This document shows, one piece after another, positions 6,308-8,026 of a stretch of 8,026 nucleotides of DNA. Below the pieces are notes generated by a model. That model was not told the origin of the DNA and searched no databases. It worked only from the letters and a program-made list of their open reading frames with translations. Every line of letters starts with the position of its first letter. The first letter of the stretch is position 1. Source of the stretch: JAHFUI01 sp041485905 (GTDB taxonomy: Bacteria; Acidobacteriota; Vicinamibacteria; Vicinamibacterales; CAVVIG01); the NCBI GenBank assembly GCA_041485905.1, contig JBGPKK010000208.1, positions 1 through 8,026 of the forward strand. Reading direction: 5' to 3'. Both the position numbers and the translations under genes were made by a program.

Positions 6308-7185
6308 CACAGCCCCTCCGCCGCGACGCTTCGCGGCATCGCCTCAATGTGGGCCTCGACCTGGCGGATGCGCGCCTCGACGCGGTCGATGACGTCGTCC
6401 GGCGTCGAGGTGCCGGCCGTCAGTCCCACGACCTTCGCGGTATCGAGCCATTGGGGGCGGACGTCTGCATCAGTCTGCACGTGATGCACGTGGGCGCAGT
6501 AGCGCGCACAGGTCCTTACGAGCTCGCGCGTGTTGTTGCTCTGCCGGCCGCCGACCACAATTACGACGTCGGCCTGGCGTGCCATCTCGACCGCCGCGGC
6601 CTGCCGGTCCTTGGTGGGCTTGCAGACCGTGTCGAGGAAGCGCACGTCCGATTGCGGGAATCGCCGTCGGATCAGGTCGACCAGGTGCCGCACCTTCTCG
6701 ACCGCCTGCGTCGTCTGGGCCGCCACGCCCAGGCGTGGATGCTCCTCGAGCGCGAGGACGTCATCGTCGTCGAGCACAACGTCGAAGCGATCGAGATCGC
6801 CGGTGAGGCCGCGCACCTCCACGTGGTCACGTTGCCCGACGATGACGACGTGGTAGCCCTCGCGCGCGAGGGCCGCGACGGCGCGGTGCGCGACGTGTAC
6901 GAGCGGGCACGTGGCTTCGACCACCGTCAGCCCCAGGGCGCGGGTCCGCGCGAGAGTCCGCTCGGACGTGCCGTGGGCCGTCACCATCAGAGTCGGGGTC
7001 TTGACGTGTGCGACGTCCTGCGCGACCGCGATGCCCTTCGCCTCGAGTGCGCTCAGGACCGTGGGGTTGTGGACGAGGTCACCGAGGATCGTGAAGGGAC
7101 CTGCGTCAGCGTGCTGGAGCGCGAGCGCGATGGCATCGCGAACACCAAAACACATGCCGAGGTGGACCGCTCGGAGGATACGCAC
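6307..7185 (-). CDS. ispH: 4-hydroxy-3-methylbut-2-enyl diphosphate reductase
   Basis: IspH (LytB) is the cytoplasmic [4Fe-4S] enzyme that reduces HMBPP to IPP and DMAPP, the last step of the MEP pathway. The 292 residues match a usual bacterial length. The three cluster cysteines are present: C12 (GMCFGVRDAI), C93 (EATCPLVHVAH) and C188 (DTVCKPTKDRQ). Substrate-site residues are H39 (GDLVHNP), H71 (TAHGTS), H121 with the proton-donor glutamate E123 (usual HPEV reads HVEV here), T158/T159 (AQTT) and S216, N218 (GGRQSNNTREL; the usual second serine is Asn217). The start is GTG 7185, since the protein begins at the normal place before the first cysteine, but no ribosome binding site is visible. 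The predicted promoter leaves a leader of only about 5-8 nt. The downstream membrane protein gene overlaps its stop. The genome may hold another ispH, which this window cannot show. Confidence 0.95.
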   Translation of the reverse strand: MRILRAVHLGMCFGVRDAIALALQHADAGPFTILGDLVHNPTVLSALEAKGIAVAQDVAHVKTPTLMVTAHGTSERTLARTRALGLTVVEATCPLVHVAHRAVAALAREGYHVVIVGQRDHVEVRGLTGDLDRFDVVLDDDDVLALEEHPRLGVAAQTTQAVEKVRHLVDLIRRRFPQSDVRFLDTVCKPTKDRQAAAVEMARQADVVIVVGGRQSNNTRELVRTCARYCAHVHHVQTDADVRPQWLDTAKVVGLTAGTSTPDDVIDRVEARIRQVEAHIEAMPRSVAAEGL

Positions 7186-7199
7186 ACTTTACAATACAA

Positions 7200-7226
7200 A
7201 GTATACTGCTAAGCAAATTATGTCAA
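7200..7226 (-). promoter_or_regulatory. Promoter for ispH (minus strand)
   Basis: Reading the minus strand, TTGACA (7226-7221) is followed after 15 nt by TATACT (7205-7200). With a 17-nt spacer the -10 would instead be TACTTT (7203-7198). Either choice puts transcription start near 7191-7193, only 5-8 nt before the GTG at 7185. A dyad ATAC-AAA-GTAT (7194-7204) covers the -10 and could be an operator. This AT-rich patch contrasts sharply with the GC-rich surroundings. Confidence 0.65.
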
Positions 7227-7294
7227 GCAGCCGCGGCCCAGATTCCGGGCCCCAAAGAACGTTAAGCGCCGCCTTGGAAGGGGACCTCAGGTTA

Positions 7295-7323
7295 TTGACA
7301 TACATAGAACCACAATGTATAAG
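7295..7323 (+). promoter_or_regulatory. Promoter for padR (plus strand)
   Basis: A consensus -35 TTGACA (7295-7300) is separated by exactly 17 nt from TATAAG (7318-7323), five of six matches to the -10 consensus. Transcription should start near 7330, about 4 nt before ATG 7334. No Shine-Dalgarno precedes the start, so the message is probably leaderless. Confidence 0.75.
7300..7320. promoter_or_regulatory. Putative operator dyad inside the padR promoter
   Basis: ATACAT (7300-7305) and ATGTAT (7315-7320) form a perfect 6-bp inverted repeat with a 9-nt spacer. It fills the gap between the -35 and -10 elements and overlaps the -10. Many PadR-family regulators bind dyads built from ATGT and ACAT half-sites and repress their own gene, so PadR autoregulation is the natural reading. 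Half-site order here is ACAT then ATGT, the reverse of the usual consensus. Confidence 0.5.
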
Positions 7324-7333
7324 ACTACTACGT

Positions 7334-7672
7334 ATGGACATGAGTAAGGACCTGGTTGCTGCTTCCGCCACGCCGCTCGTCCTCGCCATCCTGGCCGAAG
7401 GCGACAGTTACGGCTACGCCATCATCAAGCGAGTGGCCGAGTTGTCAGGCGGGCACCTGCAGTGGACCGACGGCATGCTCTATCCCGTGCTGCACCGGCT
7501 TGAGCGCCTGGGTTATGTCGCGGCGAAGTGGTCGGCGTCCGAGAGCGGCCGCAGGCGCAAGTACTACCGGATCACGAAAGAAGGCCGGGCGCAACTCGCA
7601 GCCCAGCGGCAGCAGTGGAAGGCCGTGGACGGTACCCTGCGGGGTATCTGGATGCAGGCGTGCACAGTATGA
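7334..7672 (+). CDS. PadR-family transcriptional regulator
   Basis: This encodes 112 residues, the size of the short PadR subfamily: a winged helix-turn-helix with little more than a dimerisation helix. The segment TPLVLAILAEGDSYGYAIIK (13-32) is the signature first helices, LQWTDGMLYPVLHRLERLGY (42-61) the recognition helix region, and SGRRRKYYRITKEGRAQL (71-88) the wing. The C-terminal helix (89-107) holds WKAVDGTLRGIW. The start may be ATG 7334 or ATG 7340; I prefer 7334 because it lies about 4 nt from the predicted transcription start and the mRNA would be leaderless. The ATG of the next gene overlaps its stop (ATGA, 7669-7672), so the two are coupled. In this family such a pair is typically a regulator with a membrane protein it controls. 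It may bind the dyad in its own promoter. Confidence 0.93.
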   Translation: MDMSKDLVAASATPLVLAILAEGDSYGYAIIKRVAELSGGHLQWTDGMLYPVLHRLERLGYVAAKWSASESGRRRKYYRITKEGRAQLAAQRQQWKAVDGTLRGIWMQACTV

Positions 7673-8026
7673 CGACTTTTCCCGATCGACCGCTCGAGGA
7701 ACAAATCACGCAGTGGCGGGAATACTTGCGCCGCCGACAGGCCCTTCACGGTCCCGACGTGGAGGAGCTGGAGGGACATCTGCGCGACCAGTTGGTGGCG
7801 CTCACCGAGGCCGGCCTGGCTGGGGATGAAGCGTTCTTAATCGCGGTCAAGCGCATGGGCAGCCTCGATGCGCTGTCACGCGAGTTCGCGCGCGCGCATT
7901 CCGAGCGGCTGTGGAAGCAGTTGGTCATGGCCCCCGACGCTGCCGATGAGCCGGCCAACACCGGACGCTCCGAGATTCTCGTCGTCCTGGGCTTTGCCGT
8001 CGCCGCTGCGTTGGCCGTCAAGGTGC
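7669..8026 (+). CDS. Permease-prefix-like membrane protein, N-terminal fragment
   Basis: The frame begins at ATG 7669, overlapping the padR stop by four bases, and stays open to the window edge, giving 119 residues without a stop. Residues about 8-78 are a charged helical region (EEQITQWREYLRRRQALHGP, then a DVEELEGHLRDQLVAL helix, and AVKRMGSLDALSREFARAHS at 60-79). This resembles the N-terminal prefix domain found before permease or DUF4153-type membrane regions in proteins encoded next to short PadR regulators. A first hydrophobic segment starts near residue 103 (EILVVLGFAVAAALAV), so a membrane portion should follow outside the window. It is probably controlled by, and made with, the PadR regulator. 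Whether the missing part is an ABC permease or a DUF4153-type protein cannot be decided here. Confidence 0.8.
   Translation, partial: MTTFPDRPLEEQITQWREYLRRRQALHGPDVEELEGHLRDQLVALTEAGLAGDEAFLIAVKRMGSLDALSREFARAHSERLWKQLVMAPDAADEPANTGRSEILVVLGFAVAAALAVKV

Noticed and set aside
6349..7212. Plus-strand open frame of 287 codons opposite ispH
   Set aside because: IspH is certain on the minus strand. The antisense product is low-complexity acidic/arginine-rich and has no plausible start signals.
7235..7251. GGCCC-N7-GGGCC inverted repeat between the divergent promoters
   Set aside because: Only five base pairs in GC-rich DNA, without a T-tract or position that implies function.
7746..8021. Minus-strand open frame of 91 codons at the right end
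   Set aside because: It is antisense to the permease-prefix-like gene, whose frame is supported by the ATGA overlap with padR and by its helical domain.

Overview
The window is GC-rich bacterial chromosome with the look of an Acidobacteriota genome, probably class Vicinamibacteria. This rests on family content, not on a marker gene. It carries a TIGR03435-family protein, a secreted protein with the 'GKPDLSGVWR' signature, and a small PadR regulator translationally coupled to a protein whose N-terminus resembles a permease-prefix domain. No rRNA, tRNA, CRISPR array, transposase or phage gene is visible.

Layout. Positions 2-280 (+) hold the C-terminus of a flavin-dependent LLM-class oxidoreductase. 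Positions 310-1158 (+) encode an uncharacterised exported protein. A three-gene block on the minus strand, read from right to left, follows: an exported SMP-30/gluconolactonase-like beta-propeller (5312-4185), an exported PQQ sugar (sorbosone) dehydrogenase-family beta-propeller (4167-2908), and an exported two-domain protein with a C-terminal TIGR03435 domain (2880-1411). Gaps are 17 and 27 bp, so the three are probably one operon. A 305-bp gene-free stretch (5313-5617) separates it from a second minus-strand pair: ispH (7185-6307) and a translationally coupled six-helix membrane protein (6307-5618). Divergent from ispH, a PadR regulator (7334-7672) overlaps by ATGA a permease-prefix-like gene that runs off the right end (7669-8026).

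How the genes may work together. A periplasmic PQQ dehydrogenase oxidises an aldose to a lactone, and SMP-30 lactonases hydrolyse such lactones, so the minus-strand block could be a two-step extracytoplasmic sugar oxidation unit plus a TIGR03435 partner. However, the dehydrogenase lacks the family's catalytic histidine at the expected place, so its chemistry is uncertain. IspH performs the last step of the MEP isoprenoid pathway.

Most notable. A perfect 29-bp direct repeat, part of a 56-57-bp imperfect repeat, brackets the three-gene block exactly (1336-1391 and 5363-5419). The TIGR03435 protein has an extra cysteine-bearing N-terminal domain of about 190 residues. The ispH-padR intergenic region has two strong divergent sigma-70-type promoters that predict almost leaderless mRNAs, with dyads lying over the promoter elements.
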